Positions 8,975 through 18,557 of a DNA stretch of 64,000 bases are shown piece by piece. Where the stretch lies: assembly GCA_004143945.1 (NCBI GenBank), contig SEHB01000002.1, forward strand, positions 1 to 64,000, given 5' to 3'. This DNA comes from Lysobacteraceae bacterium. GTDB lineage: Bacteria; Pseudomonadota; Gammaproteobacteria; Xanthomonadales; Rhodanobacteraceae. Position 1 is the stretch's first letter; each line of letters opens with the position of its first letter. The position numbers were made by a program, and so were the translations under genes. The notes beneath the pieces were generated by a model, which saw nothing but the letters and a program-made list of their open reading frames with translations, ran no database searches and was not told the origin of the DNA.

Positions 8975-11380
8975 TCAGAACGGCAGCGGCAGCGAGGAAT
9001 CGAGCGCGAGCAGCTGGCGGCGGAACTCGTCCTGGATGCGCGTGAGCGCGGCCGTGCTGTCCGCGTCGAAGCGCAGCACCAGCACCGGCGTCGTGTTGGA
9101 CGCGCGCACCAGGCCCCAGCCGTCGGCCCAGTCGGCGCGCACGCCGTCGATCAGCGTCAGCCGCGCACCCTCGAACTTCGCGCGCGCGCGGAACTGTTCG
9201 ATGAAGCGGTAGTGTTCGCCCTCGCGCATCGGGATCTTGAGCTCGGGCGTCGAAACGCCCTTGGGCAAGGTCGCGAACACCGCCTCCGGCGTGCGCTCCT
9301 CGATGTCGCCCGCGAGGATCTCCAGCAGCCTTGCAGCCGCGTAGATGCCGTCGTCGAAGCCGTACCAGCGCTCGCCGAAGAAGAAGTGGCCGCTCATCTC
9401 GCCCGCGAGCGCGGCGTCGGTTTCGCGCATCTTCGCCTTGATCAGCGAGTGCCCCGTGCGCCACATCAGCGGGCTGCCGCCGTGCTGCAGCACGAGCGGT
9501 TGCAGGTGGCCCGTGCACTTGACGTCGTAGATGATCGTCGCACCGGGATTGCGCGTCAGGATGTCCATCGCGAACAGCATCAGCAGGCGATCGGGGAAGA
9601 TCACCTCGCCCGACGGCGTGACCACGCCGAGGCGGTCGCCATCGCCGTCGAACGCGAGCCCGAGGTCGGCGCCGACCTGCTTCACCGACAGGATCAGGTC
9701 CTGCAGGTTGGCGAGGTCGGACGGGTCGGGATGGTGGTTCGGGAACGTGCCGTCGACATCGCAATAGAGCGGGATCACTTCGCAACCGATGCCTTCCAGA
9801 ACGGCCGGTGCGATCGCGCCCGGGATGCCGTTGCCGCAGTCGACCACGACCTTGAGCTTGCGCTCGATCTGGATGTCGTCGGTGATGCGGCGGATGTAGT
9901 CCTGGTTCACGTCGATCGACTGCAGCCCGCCCATGCCGTCGACGAAGCGCTCGGCCTCGATGCGCCGATGGAGGTCCTGGATCGCGTCCTCGGACAGCGT
10001 CTCGCCGCCGAGCACGATCTTGAAGCCGTTGTAGTCGGGCGGGTTGTGGCTGCCGGTCACCGAGATGCCCGAGCCCGTGCGCAGGTGGTAACCCGCGTAG
10101 TAGGTGACCGGGGTCGGCGCCGCGCCGATGTCGATGACGTCGATGCCGGTGGAGCGCAGGCCCGCGATCAACGCTGCGACGAGGTCGGGGCCGGACAGTC
10201 GTCCGTCGCGGCCGACCACGATCTCCGTCAGCCCGCGGTCGCGCGCCTCGCTGCCGATCGCACGGCCGATCAGTCGCGCGACGCCTTGCGTCAGCGTCTC
10301 GCCGACCACGCCGCGGATGTCGTACGCGCGGAAGATCGAAGCGTCGACGTCGACCACTTCGTCGATCGCGGGTTTCGCAGCCGGCCGCGCGGCTGCGGGT
10401 GCGGCGGCAGGGACGGCGGCCGGCGAGGCCTGCTTCTTGAGCGCCTGTGACAAGGTGATCTCCGGTTCGATGGTCCTTGGCGTCCGCTGCAGGCGTTCGA
10501 TCGCCCCCTGCATCCCGACCTTGCGCAGCCACAGCGCGAACGCGCTGCCGAGCAGGCATGCAAGGGACAACAGCACGATCAGCCAGGGGCTGCGCGGAAC
10601 GACGATGAAGTAGTCGGGCTCGCCCTTGCCGAGGCGCAGGTTGGTGCCCGGGATGGGTTCGCCGAGATCGGCGATCGTGGTGCCGCTCGATGCGCCGACC
10701 CCCGCGATCAGCACGTCGCCCCTGCCCTCGCCCTGCCTGAGTTCGAGCCGGGCGCCGGTCAGCTCGATCGCGAGGAATGTCTCGAGCACGGGCGCGATCG
10801 GCAGTTCGACCATTGCGAACGCGACCACGCGGCCATCGACGGTAGCCGGCAGCGCGAACAGCAGGCGCCTCTGCTTGTCGCTGCCGATGCGCGTCTCGAT
10901 GAGCGGCCGTTCCGGATGGACCTTCGCCTTCATCAGCGCCGCGGCCTTCGCGTAACCGAGCGCGCCGAGGTCGCCCGCGAGCACTTCGTCGAGGTCGGGG
11001 CTGAAGAACTCCGCATCGAGGATTTCGGGCATCGCGCCGCGCAACGCCTGCACGGCGGCGATCCGGCCTGCCTCGCCGGTGCGCAGCGCATCCTGCACCG
11101 CGGGGTCGAGCAGCGCCTGCTGCACGCGCTGTTCGGCGACACGGATGCGCGTGCCGATCGCGGCGATCGCTTCGAGGCGCGCCTGGTCCGCGCTGCGCAC
11201 GCCGTGCTGCGCGGTCCAGATCAGGCTCGCCTGCCACGCGAGGAACACGCCGGCCGCGAACAGCAACGTCGCGAGTCCGAGCGGGGCGAGCACGCGCAGG
11301 CGCGGACCCGCCTGCTTCATCGCGCGGGCGAGCCATGGCGGCATGCGCTTCGCGGGTCGCTTGTTGCCGTCCTCGCCCAT
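8975..11380 (-). CDS. algC: Phosphomannomutase/phosphoglucomutase with membrane N-terminus
   Basis: Interconverts hexose 6- and 1-phosphates for nucleotide-sugar supply (LPS, exopolysaccharide). The 801-residue protein is far longer than the usual 450-470. Residues 1-340 form an extension with membrane segments at about 30-50 and 262-282 around a probable periplasmic domain. The enzyme begins near residue 345 (FRAYDIRGV). Visible sites are the phosphoserine loop TGSHNPPDYNG near 443, the metal loop FDGDGDRLG near 577 and the sugar-binding GEMSGHFFF near 665. The ATG at 11380 is preceded by GAGGCAGGA. An N-terminal extension of this kind is known in Xanthomonadaceae. It lies downstream of coaBC-dut. 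Confidence 0.92.
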   Translation of the reverse strand: MGEDGNKRPAKRMPPWLARAMKQAGPRLRVLAPLGLATLLFAAGVFLAWQASLIWTAQHGVRSADQARLEAIAAIGTRIRVAEQRVQQALLDPAVQDALRTGEAGRIAAVQALRGAMPEILDAEFFSPDLDEVLAGDLGALGYAKAAALMKAKVHPERPLIETRIGSDKQRRLLFALPATVDGRVVAFAMVELPIAPVLETFLAIELTGARLELRQGEGRGDVLIAGVGASSGTTIADLGEPIPGTNLRLGKGEPDYFIVVPRSPWLIVLLSLACLLGSAFALWLRKVGMQGAIERLQRTPRTIEPEITLSQALKKQASPAAVPAAAPAAARPAAKPAIDEVVDVDASIFRAYDIRGVVGETLTQGVARLIGRAIGSEARDRGLTEIVVGRDGRLSGPDLVAALIAGLRSTGIDVIDIGAAPTPVTYYAGYHLRTGSGISVTGSHNPPDYNGFKIVLGGETLSEDAIQDLHRRIEAERFVDGMGGLQSIDVNQDYIRRITDDIQIERKLKVVVDCGNGIPGAIAPAVLEGIGCEVIPLYCDVDGTFPNHHPDPSDLANLQDLILSVKQVGADLGLAFDGDGDRLGVVTPSGEVIFPDRLLMLFAMDILTRNPGATIIYDVKCTGHLQPLVLQHGGSPLMWRTGHSLIKAKMRETDAALAGEMSGHFFFGERWYGFDDGIYAAARLLEILAGDIEERTPEAVFATLPKGVSTPELKIPMREGEHYRFIEQFRARAKFEGARLTLIDGVRADWADGWGLVRASNTTPVLVLRFDADSTAALTRIQDEFRRQLLALDSSLPLPF

Positions 11381-11433
11381 TCCTGCCTCGCTGATCGAAA
11401 GATGGAACCGCGCGCCGCTTTCCGCGCGCGGCG

Positions 11434-11912
11434 TCAGTGCCGCCCCGAGCTGCCGAAGCCCGCGGTGCCGCGCGGGCTCGGCGTGAACTCCGCGACGACC
11501 TCGAACACCGGCCGCACGATCGGCACGATCACCAGCTGCGCGATGCGCTCCCCGGGCTCGATGGTAAAGGGCGCATCGGAGCGGTTCCAGCACGAGATCA
11601 GCAATGGCCCCTGATAGTCGGCATCGATGAGCCCGACGAGGTTGCCGAGCACGATGCCGTGCCGATGGCCGAGCCCCGAGCGCGGCAGTACCACGGCGCA
11701 CAGCCCAGGATCCTCGATGTGGATCGCGATGCCGCTCGGGATCAGCTCGCTCGCGCCGGGCGCGAGCCCCAGCGGCGCGTCGATCATCGCGCGCAAGTCG
11801 ACCCCGGCGCTGGCCGCGGTCGCGGGCGCCGGCAACGGGAACTCGCGGCCGAGGCGCGGATCGAGCAACCTGATCCGGATCGGCCGCGGCCCGGCGTCCG
11901 CGTCGGCCGCGC

Positions 11913-11916
<4 letters not shown>
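11434..11916 (-). CDS. dut: dUTP diphosphatase
   Basis: Dut hydrolyses dUTP to dUMP, keeping uracil out of DNA and supplying dTMP synthesis. The 160-residue trimeric-type protein shows the family motifs [24 protein letters not shown] and the C-terminal glycine-rich [12 protein letters not shown]. The ATG at 11916 overlaps the coaBC stop in the tetranucleotide ATGA, so the two are translationally coupled. Adjacent coaBC and dut is a common arrangement in gammaproteobacteria. Confidence 0.95.
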
Positions 11917-13136
<1,220 letters not shown>

Positions 13137-13221
13137 GTAGGAAACCGCCTACAGCGCAAAGGACGCCTAGCTTACTGTTTTTCACGCGCCGCGCCGCCAG
13201 CGCGGTCACGCTCCGCGCAGC

Positions 13222-13227
13222 TATATT
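13222..13227 (+). promoter_or_regulatory. -10 box upstream of radC
   Basis: TATATT lies 31 nt before the radC ATG and is followed by GCCCGCCG. No clear -35 hexamer is seen. Confidence 0.35.
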
Positions 13228-13257
13228 GCCCGCCGCATCCCGCCGTGAGCCGCGACC

Positions 13258-13920
13258 ATGACGATCCGAGACTGGCCCGACGACGAACGACCGCGCGAGA
13301 AGCTGCTCGCTCGCGGCGCGGCCGTGCTGTCGGACGCCGAACTGCTCGCGGTTTTCCTCGGTTCAGGCCGCCGCGGGCACAGCGCGGTCGACCTCGGCCG
13401 GGCATTGCTGGTCGGCGCCGGTGGCCTCAAGCCGCTGCTGGATGCGCCGCGCGCGGAACCCGGCCTCGGCAGCGTCGCCTGGTGCCGCCTGCGCGCCGCG
13501 CTCGAACTCGGTCGGCGCTACCTCGACGCCGAGCTGCGCAACGGCGAAGCGCTGACCGATCCCTCGGCCAGCGCGCGCTACCTGAAGTCGCGACTCGGCG
13601 GTTATCCGTACGAGGTCTTCGCCTGCCTGTTCCTCGACAATCGTCACCGCGTGATCGAGTTCGAGGAACTGTTCCGCGGCTCGATCGACGGCGCGAGCGT
13701 GCACCCGCGTGAAGTCGTGCGCCGTTGCCTCGCCCACAACGCGGCGGCGATCATCGTCGCGCACAACCACCCATCCGGCGTCGCCGAACCCAGCGCGGCC
13801 GACCGCGCGATCACCCAGCGCTTGCGCGAGGCGCTCGAACTCATCGACGTGCGCCTGCTCGACCACTTCGTGATCGGCAGCGGCACCCCGACCTCGCTCG
13901 CGCAGCGCGGCTGGATCTGA
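13258..13920 (+). CDS. radC: RadC/YsjA-type JAB domain protein
   Basis: A RadC-family protein with an N-terminal helix-hairpin-helix-like region (about 1-75) and a C-terminal JAB/MPN metalloprotease-like domain. The metal motif [15 protein letters not shown] is intact, with H169, H171, S173 and a downstream Asp. The family name comes from a radiation-sensitivity locus, but the biochemical role is unsettled. The 220-residue length is normal. The ATG at 13258 opens directly with the family sequence. The gene diverges from coaBC, a conserved neighbour in many proteobacteria. Confidence 0.93.
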   Translation: MTIRDWPDDERPREKLLARGAAVLSDAELLAVFLGSGRRGHSAVDLGRALLVGAGGLKPLLDAPRAEPGLGSVAWCRLRAALELGRRYLDAELRNGEALTDPSASARYLKSRLGGYPYEVFACLFLDNRHRVIEFEELFRGSIDGASVHPREVVRRCLAHNAAAIIVAHNHPSGVAEPSAADRAITQRLREALELIDVRLLDHFVIGSGTPTSLAQRGWI

Positions 13921-13971
13921 GCGGAGCAAACCCGGATTCGCGATGGCGGCGGAGCCGCACCGGCAGATGCG

Positions 13972-15402
13972 TCACCCCGGCTGCATGAAACCGATGTCAC
14001 GCTGGTCGAACGCGGCGAGGTTCGGGAACACGAGGTCGAGCATCGCGTCGGGTACGCCGAACCAGCGTCCGAGCGTCGCGCCGTACTGGTCGACCGCGAT
14101 GCGCGGTATCAGGTTGCCGTCGCCCGCGAAATCGTCGCTGCCGGCCGACATGTCGGGCATCGCGCCGTAGACGCGACGACCGCGCACGGCCCCGCCGAGC
14201 AGGAACAGGTGGTTGCCCCAGGCATGGTCGGAGCCGTCTCCGTTGCTCGTGAGCGAGCGACCGAATTCGGTCGCCGTGAACGTCGTCACGTCGTTGGCGA
14301 CCCCGAGCTCGATGGTCGCGGCGTCGAACGCATGCAGTGCGCGCGCGAGGCCCGCGAGCAGTTCGGGCTGGTCCGCCATCTGTGCATCGTGGGTGTCGAA
14401 CCCGCCGAGCGAACAGAAGAACACCTGCCGCCGCAGGCCGAGCGCGTTGCGTACCGACACCAGTTCGGCGACGCGCCGCAGCTGTCGGCCGAGCGCGAAC
14501 GCGAAGCGGTCTGCCGCCGGCGCGCCCGGTTCCGGCGCGGACGGAAACGGCGTCGCGAGCGTCGGGGCGAGCGCGAGCGCGTCGCGCAGCACGCGGTAGT
14601 CCTCGACCGCGCCGCCGAGCGTGCGGCGATACTCCTCGACCAGCAGGCTCGCATGCGGCAGCGCGAGGATCGCCTCGAGTTCCGCGACCGCCTGCGGGTC
14701 GCGCTCGTTCACGAGCGAGCGGATCTCGCCCGCATCGACCGCGAGCGCCGCGGTCGAACGGCCGACCTGCCACGGATTCGCGCCACCGAGCGAGAGATTC
14801 ATCGCGATCGTCGCATCGGGATTCGACGACGCATGCAGGAGGTCGGCGATGCGCCCGCCCCAGCCGCTCGCGGGCGTCGTGTCGACCGGCGAACGCGACT
14901 CGAGGCTTTGCCAGAAGTCCTGCTGGTCGTTGTGCGAGAACAGCTGCGGCGGAAGCCGCGCGAGGCGCTGGTCGTACTGCTTGCGCGTGACCGGTTCGAG
15001 CAACGCGCCGACGTTCGCGAGCAACGCGAGCCGGCCCCCCTCGAACAGCTGCTGCAGTTCCGGCACCGCCGGATGAAGTCCGAGCGCAGGCCCGGTCGGC
15101 TCGAGCGGCGTGATCGGCAGCAAGGCCGAGCGCGGGATCGCGAGTCCGCGACGGCGGTTCGCATACAACGCGTACTCGGCGTCCGAGCGCGGGACCACGA
15201 GATTGTGGCCGTCGTTGCCGCCGAGCAGGAACACGCAGACGAGCGCCTTGAAGTCGTCGCCCGCGGGCGCGGACTGCGCCCATGCGGCATTCAGCAGCGA
15301 CAGGCTGCGCGGCGCCGCGAAGAAGGCCGAGCCACCCGCGATCGCGGCGAGGCTGCGGCGCAGGAAGTCGCGGCGCGCGGGAGGGGAAGTATCGCGGGTC
15401 AT
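13972..15402 (-). CDS. Tat-exported DUF1501 protein
   Basis: Exported protein of the DUF1501 family, related to the sulfatase/alkaline phosphatase fold but with unknown substrate. The 476-residue product starts with a twin-arginine signal (R10-R11 in ARRDFLRRS) followed by a hydrophobic segment. VFLLGGNDGHNLVVP and the conserved SLGGFDTHDAQ and ATEFGRSLTSNGDGSDH blocks follow. GAGGA upstream fixes the ATG at 15402. It lies 10 nt after a DUF1800 gene, a pairing seen in many bacteria, and the two are probably secreted together. Confidence 0.88.
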   Translation of the reverse strand: MTRDTSPPARRDFLRRSLAAIAGGSAFFAAPRSLSLLNAAWAQSAPAGDDFKALVCVFLLGGNDGHNLVVPRSDAEYALYANRRRGLAIPRSALLPITPLEPTGPALGLHPAVPELQQLFEGGRLALLANVGALLEPVTRKQYDQRLARLPPQLFSHNDQQDFWQSLESRSPVDTTPASGWGGRIADLLHASSNPDATIAMNLSLGGANPWQVGRSTAALAVDAGEIRSLVNERDPQAVAELEAILALPHASLLVEEYRRTLGGAVEDYRVLRDALALAPTLATPFPSAPEPGAPAADRFAFALGRQLRRVAELVSVRNALGLRRQVFFCSLGGFDTHDAQMADQPELLAGLARALHAFDAATIELGVANDVTTFTATEFGRSLTSNGDGSDHAWGNHLFLLGGAVRGRRVYGAMPDMSAGSDDFAGDGNLIPRIAVDQYGATLGRWFGVPDAMLDLVFPNLAAFDQRDIGFMQPG

Positions 15403-15412
15403 CGTCGTGTCC

Positions 15413-17158
15413 TCAGCGCTGCACGGCGTATTCGGGGGAAGCGGCGACGAGGTACAGCGCAGCCTGCACGCGCAGCAAGGTCTCGTCGGCATCGATCGAC
15501 AGCAGGCGCGCGCGGATGCGTTGGCGCAGCGGCGTCGACATGCCGCCGCCGAGCAGCAACACGTCGAAGCGCTCGACCAGCTCGTCGAGCGCGCCGGGCG
15601 GTGCTTCCGGTGCTCCCGCCAGCGGGCGGATCAGGTCTTCCCAGCGCTCGAGCGCGATCACGCGCACGCGCGGATCGAGTTCGTCCATCGGTCCGCCGCG
15701 ATAGCCCCAGTACACGCGGCCCGCGAAATCGTTGCTCATGTGGATCGCGAAATTCGCGGTGATCACCTGCATCTCCGGCGCGACGAGCCCCTCGAGCGCG
15801 AGCGGTCCGGCGGGCACGTGATCGGGGGCGAAGAAGTTGAACACCGACGGCGAGAACAGCGGCGACTGGTTGTAGCGCTCGTGGATGTCGAGATCCTCGA
15901 GCATGAGTTGATCGTCCTTCCACGACACTTCGAATGCGCGCCAGAGCTGGGTCAACCGCAGCAGCGGCTCGCGCAACTTGCCGAAGGTTTCGGGCATCGC
16001 CGCATGCCCGCCGCGTGCCTCCGGATCGAGCAGGATCGCGCGCACGACGGCACCGAGGTTGCCGCGGACGCCGCTCCCGTCGTCGCTGAATACCGCAGCC
16101 ACGCGCTCGACGTAGGCGGGCGACGGATTGCTCGTCACGAGTCGCTGGATCAGCCGGCGACCGACGAATGGCCCGACGTTGGGATGCGAAGAGAGATGGT
16201 CGAGCGCCGATTCGAGCTCGGGTCGCGCGTCACGACCGGCTGCGAGCTGCACGCCGTCGAACAGCGTCTTCGCGCCACGGTCGTGGTAGGCCTCGAACGG
16301 AACCATCTCGTGTTCGGTGCTGCAGGTGAAGTTCTCCTGTTCGAACGGATCCACCGGGCATGGCTGGCCCTGGGCGCAATGGCAGGCCCAGCCCGTGAAC
16401 ACGCGCGCGAAGTTGCGCACGACGTCGCCGTCGTAGGTGGGCACGGTCGCTCCGCCCGCCACGAGCGGCGTGCCGTCGGGGTTCAACTTGACCAGTCCGA
16501 TCGAGAACAGCTGCATGACCTCGCGCGCATAGTTCTCGTCGGACTGGATGTTGTTGGCGGGATCCGGCTTGCGGTTGCGGTACATGCTGAGATAGCGGCC
16601 CATCGCGGGGCTCAGCGTCACGTCCTCGAGCAGTTGCCGGTAGTTGCCGAAGGCATGGCGCGCGAGGATGTCGTAGTAGGCGCCGAGCGCGAGTCCGTCG
16701 TTGGCGAGGCCATTGCCGCGTTCGGACACCACGAAGATTTCGCTGAGCGCGAACGCGACGCGCTGGCGCAGCTGGTCCTGTGCGCCGAGCACGTCGACGA
16801 ACCAGGCCTCCCGGAACCGATGGAACGGCAGTGGCCGCAACGGATCGACGGTGCCCTCCGCGGCGCGCATGCGCGGCAGCACGTACGAGGCCGGCCGCGC
16901 CATCTGCTCGTCGAGCCAGGCGTCGTAGCCGAGTGCGACCAGCCGGTCGATATCGGCGTCGGCGGCGCCGAATGTCGCCTGCGCGAGGAAGCGACTCGCC
17001 TCCGCCCGGTTCGGCGGCTGGTCGAGCGGGCGCTCGAAGCCGTTGCGGAAGATCCGCTCGGCGCCATCGCCGAGGGTCGCCGCGGGCGCAGCCGCAGGCA
17101 GCATCACGAACGCGCACGCCATCACGCGGGCCACGAGGCCCCGCACCGGTCCAGCCAT
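15413..17158 (-). CDS. Secreted DUF1800 protein with an N-terminal FxNGFE tag
   Basis: Exported DUF1800-family protein of unknown function that typically travels with DUF1501. The 581-residue product has a signal peptide (about 1-27), then at residues 35-42 RIFRNGFE, which resembles a tail seen at the C-termini of other secreted proteins in this window. The DUF1800 domain starts near residue 50 (ASRFLAQATFGA) and contains LSEIFVVSERG, NYAREVMQLFSIGLV and VRAILLDPEA. ATG at 17158 is preferred over 17164 because GGGGA then lies 6 nt upstream. The DUF1501 gene follows in an operon. Confidence 0.87.
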   Translation of the reverse strand: MAGPVRGLVARVMACAFVMLPAAAPAATLGDGAERIFRNGFERPLDQPPNRAEASRFLAQATFGAADADIDRLVALGYDAWLDEQMARPASYVLPRMRAAEGTVDPLRPLPFHRFREAWFVDVLGAQDQLRQRVAFALSEIFVVSERGNGLANDGLALGAYYDILARHAFGNYRQLLEDVTLSPAMGRYLSMYRNRKPDPANNIQSDENYAREVMQLFSIGLVKLNPDGTPLVAGGATVPTYDGDVVRNFARVFTGWACHCAQGQPCPVDPFEQENFTCSTEHEMVPFEAYHDRGAKTLFDGVQLAAGRDARPELESALDHLSSHPNVGPFVGRRLIQRLVTSNPSPAYVERVAAVFSDDGSGVRGNLGAVVRAILLDPEARGGHAAMPETFGKLREPLLRLTQLWRAFEVSWKDDQLMLEDLDIHERYNQSPLFSPSVFNFFAPDHVPAGPLALEGLVAPEMQVITANFAIHMSNDFAGRVYWGYRGGPMDELDPRVRVIALERWEDLIRPLAGAPEAPPGALDELVERFDVLLLGGGMSTPLRQRIRARLLSIDADETLLRVQAALYLVAASPEYAVQR

Positions 17159-17270
17159 GAACATTCCCCAGTCGACCCTGTGTCCATGCAGACGGAGGCC
17201 GACGGGAATTCCTATCATCCGGACCGGCGTCTCGCCGGGACGCGCACAGCGCCCCGGCGCTTGCGGCACC

Positions 17271-17276
17271 TATACT
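17271..17276 (+). promoter_or_regulatory. -10 box upstream of the HD phosphohydrolase gene
   Basis: TATACT, followed by GCCCCGGGC, lies 17 nt before the ATG at 17294. No good -35 is visible. Confidence 0.4.
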
Positions 17277-17293
17277 GCCCCGGGCCCAAGGGA

Positions 17294-18370
17294 ATGCAGC
17301 GAGCCGTGATACTCGGAATCCCGCGAGGTTTCGCGCCGGACCAGGCCGAACGGCAGCTGCCGGACGTCGCTTCCGCGCGCGCGCTGCTCGGTGCGCAGGC
17401 GCCGATCGACGTGCTGTTGGCCGAGCGTGCGATCGCGTGGGCGAGCCTGCTCGATGCGGCGGGTACCGCGCTGTTCGCGCGCACGGCCGACGCGGTGCGC
17501 CTCGCCTGTGCCCGGCTCGCGCTGCGGCACGGGCGGCTCGGCAGCGACTTCCATGCGTACCACAACGAAGGCCACGTGCTCGAGATCTGCGGCGACCGCA
17601 TCGATCGCCTCGTCGCGAACCAGGGACTCGCGCGCGTCACGTTGCGCGACGGCTGCGCACTGATGCTGTTCGCTGCAGGCCATGACCTGCGCCAGCGCGA
17701 GGCACCACACCTGTACGCGGGTGTCGGCGCGAACGAGCGCGCGAGCATCGAGGAAACCCAGCGCATCCTCGATGCGGCCGGTTTCTCGCGCACGCAGGAC
17801 GCGGACCTCTACCTCGCACTCGAACTCATGATCGCGGGCAGCACGTTCGATGCGAGACCCCCGCCCGGCGGTTATCTCTACAACGCGGCGGACCTCGTCC
17901 AGAGCGGCGGAGCGCTCGCGGCCAAACTCGATCTCGCGCTCGATGCGTACAGACCGGGCTGGCGCGCGGATCCCATGGTCGCGCATGGCCACGCACTCGC
18001 GCTGCTCGCCGCCGATCTCGATACCGCGAACGTGTCCGAACCGTTCGCGACGTTCGCGCGCACCGCCGAGAATCTCTGCCGCGAACGCGAGATGCTCGCG
18101 GGCCGCTCGCTCGCCGCGGGCGAAAGCGCACTGCCCGTGCTCGGCTTCCTGACCGATGGCCAGGAGCGGTTCTTCTTCGAGCTCCATCGCTTCCATTCGG
18201 AGCCGGGCCGCGCGACGTTCGAGGCCGGCAAGCAGGCCAATGCACCCAGGCTCCGGGCGCTGGCCGCGGGCCTGCGCGCGCGCTTCGCGCAACGGGGTTC
18301 GCCGGAAACCGGCGAGCAGGTGATCGCGGCGTATCGGGCGACCCTGGCCGAGTTGCTGGCCCGGGGTTGA
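17294..18370 (+). CDS. HD-domain metal-dependent phosphohydrolase
   Basis: A 358-residue cytoplasmic protein with an HD-superfamily core. The motif YHNEGHVLEI at residues 89-98 and AAGHDL at 127-132 supply the H...HD metal ligands, and NERAS follows near 147-151. The YHNxxH pattern followed by a second HD resembles the signature of class I cyclic-nucleotide phosphodiesterases, although the rest is too divergent to assign a substrate. The ATG at 17294 follows AAGGGA without a gap; a GTG at 17306 is an alternative start. It diverges from the DUF1800 operon. Confidence 0.75.
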   Translation: MQRAVILGIPRGFAPDQAERQLPDVASARALLGAQAPIDVLLAERAIAWASLLDAAGTALFARTADAVRLACARLALRHGRLGSDFHAYHNEGHVLEICGDRIDRLVANQGLARVTLRDGCALMLFAAGHDLRQREAPHLYAGVGANERASIEETQRILDAAGFSRTQDADLYLALELMIAGSTFDARPPPGGYLYNAADLVQSGGALAAKLDLALDAYRPGWRADPMVAHGHALALLAADLDTANVSEPFATFARTAENLCREREMLAGRSLAAGESALPVLGFLTDGQERFFFELHRFHSEPGRATFEAGKQANAPRLRALAAGLRARFAQRGSPETGEQVIAAYRATLAELLARG

Positions 18371-18500
18371 CGCCCGGGGCGGAATTCGGTGCGTCCCTGC
18401 ACCCGGTGGCGCCGTGCGCATCCCGCACGCCCCCACAACTCCGACGCCGGCATGGTGACCCGCAATTGCTGCACGGCCGTGACGGCCAGGACACCCATGC

Positions 18501-18530
18501 AAAAAAAGGAGCGCCGTTCTCACGGCGCCC
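18501..18530 (-). terminator. Rho-independent terminator of the beta-helix gene
   Basis: On the minus strand the 7-bp stem GCGCCGT/ACGGCGC (18522-18528 and 18511-18517) with a GAGA loop is followed by TCC and a run of seven T (18501-18507). It lies about 30 nt past the stop at 18558. Confidence 0.8.
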
Positions 18531-18557
18531 CCATGTCCTGCCCGATCGAAGCTGCGC

